Source: an uncultured Azospirillum sp. (GTDB lineage: Bacteria; Pseudomonadota; Alphaproteobacteria; Azospirillales; Azospirillaceae). From it: a DNA stretch of 15,130 nt. The DNA is taken from positions 1 to 15,130 of the forward strand of contig CALGOL010000533.1 of assembly GCA_937960755.1 (NCBI GenBank). The letters are read 5' to 3'. The notes below the pieces were generated by a model. It did no database searches, was not told where the DNA came from, and worked only from the letters and a program-made list of their open reading frames with translations. Positions 15,007 to 15,130 of the stretch are shown here, in pieces. The translations under genes were made by a program, and so were the position numbers. The first letter of the stretch is position 1; each line of letters starts with the position of its first letter.

Positions 15007-15130
15007 GTGCGGATTGTCGCGCACAGAGGATTTTGGCGCGAGCCGGGCGAGCGCAACGGCGCGGCCGCTTTTGCGCGCGCGTGGGACGGCGGCTTTGGCG
15101 TCGAGACGGACGTGCGCGATTGCGCCGGCC
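15007..15130 (+). CDS. Glycerophosphodiester phosphodiesterase-like protein, 5' part only (cut by window end)
   Basis: Only 41 codons are inside the window, but they show the start of the GDPD TIM barrel. RIVAHRG (residues 2-8) has the catalytic His-Arg. Then come ERNGAAAFARAW (15-26), in place of the usual EN-x-x-x-AF, and GGFGVETDVRDCAG (28-41), where Glu33 and Asp35 correspond to the metal-binding Glu-x-Asp of the family. The frame is closed by a TGA at 14992, so GTG 15007 is the only practical start. A GAGGG Shine-Dalgarno lies eight bases ahead. The variant with GFGxETDVRD and Asn directly after Glu-Arg is seen in GDPD-like proteins found among polysaccharide genes, so a role in surface glycan metabolism rather than phospholipid salvage is possible. 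The rest of the protein cannot be judged. Confidence 0.8.
   Translation, partial: MRIVAHRGFWREPGERNGAAAFARAWDGGFGVETDVRDCAG

Overview
The window looks like a surface-layer / extracellular polysaccharide locus of a high-GC Gram-negative bacterium. An alphaproteobacterium of the Rhodospirillales type is my best guess, from the GC-rich coding sequence, a CapI/LpsL-type UDP-glucuronate epimerase, and a large RTX-like protein without a Sec signal. The taxon is inferred and not proven. No tRNA, rRNA, insertion sequence or CRISPR array was seen.

Layout. (1) 96-1076 (-) is a UDP-glucuronate 4-epimerase. Its 3' end carries a perfect 17-bp tandem duplication. (2) 1077-1766 is a long non-coding leader/promoter region with a conspicuously A+T-rich core (about 1280-1510) containing a nested dyad, a spaced direct repeat and a leader hairpin. 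(3) 1767-8882 (+) is the centrepiece, a 2371-residue protein made almost entirely of 84 tandem 26-residue units. These are degenerate RTX-like units forming a predicted beta-solenoid, with an RTX/type-I-secretion-like C-terminal domain. It is closed by a textbook intrinsic terminator at 8918-8945. (4) 9058-12163 (+) is a three-gene operon with overlapping or nearly overlapping junctions: a GT4 glycosyltransferase, a UDP-xylose synthase and a second NAD-dependent sugar epimerase. (5) 12182-14885 (-) is a convergent two-gene operon: a TPR-glycosyltransferase fusion followed by galE. (6) 15007 to the window end (+) is the first 41 codons of a glycerophosphodiester phosphodiesterase-like protein, reading divergently from the TPR-glycosyltransferase.

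How it may fit together. Four of the eight genes are short-chain (extended SDR) enzymes acting on nucleotide sugars. They could supply UDP-galacturonate, UDP-xylose, UDP-galactose and one undetermined sugar to the two glycosyltransferases. This resembles Caulobacter, where the RTX S-layer protein RsaA is secreted by a type I system and held on the cell by O-antigen encoded near it. The giant repeat protein could be an S-layer subunit or long fibrous adhesin, with the sugar genes making its anchor or decorating it. No type I secretion ABC transporter, membrane-fusion protein or UDP-glucose dehydrogenase is in the window.

The most notable signal is inside the repeat gene. Marker units (Leu-Leu-Gly-Gly, preceded by an Asp-Phe unit) recur with strictly alternating spacings of 5 and 7 units (390 and 546 bp). 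This gives a 12-unit, 936-bp higher-order repeat with about four and a half copies.
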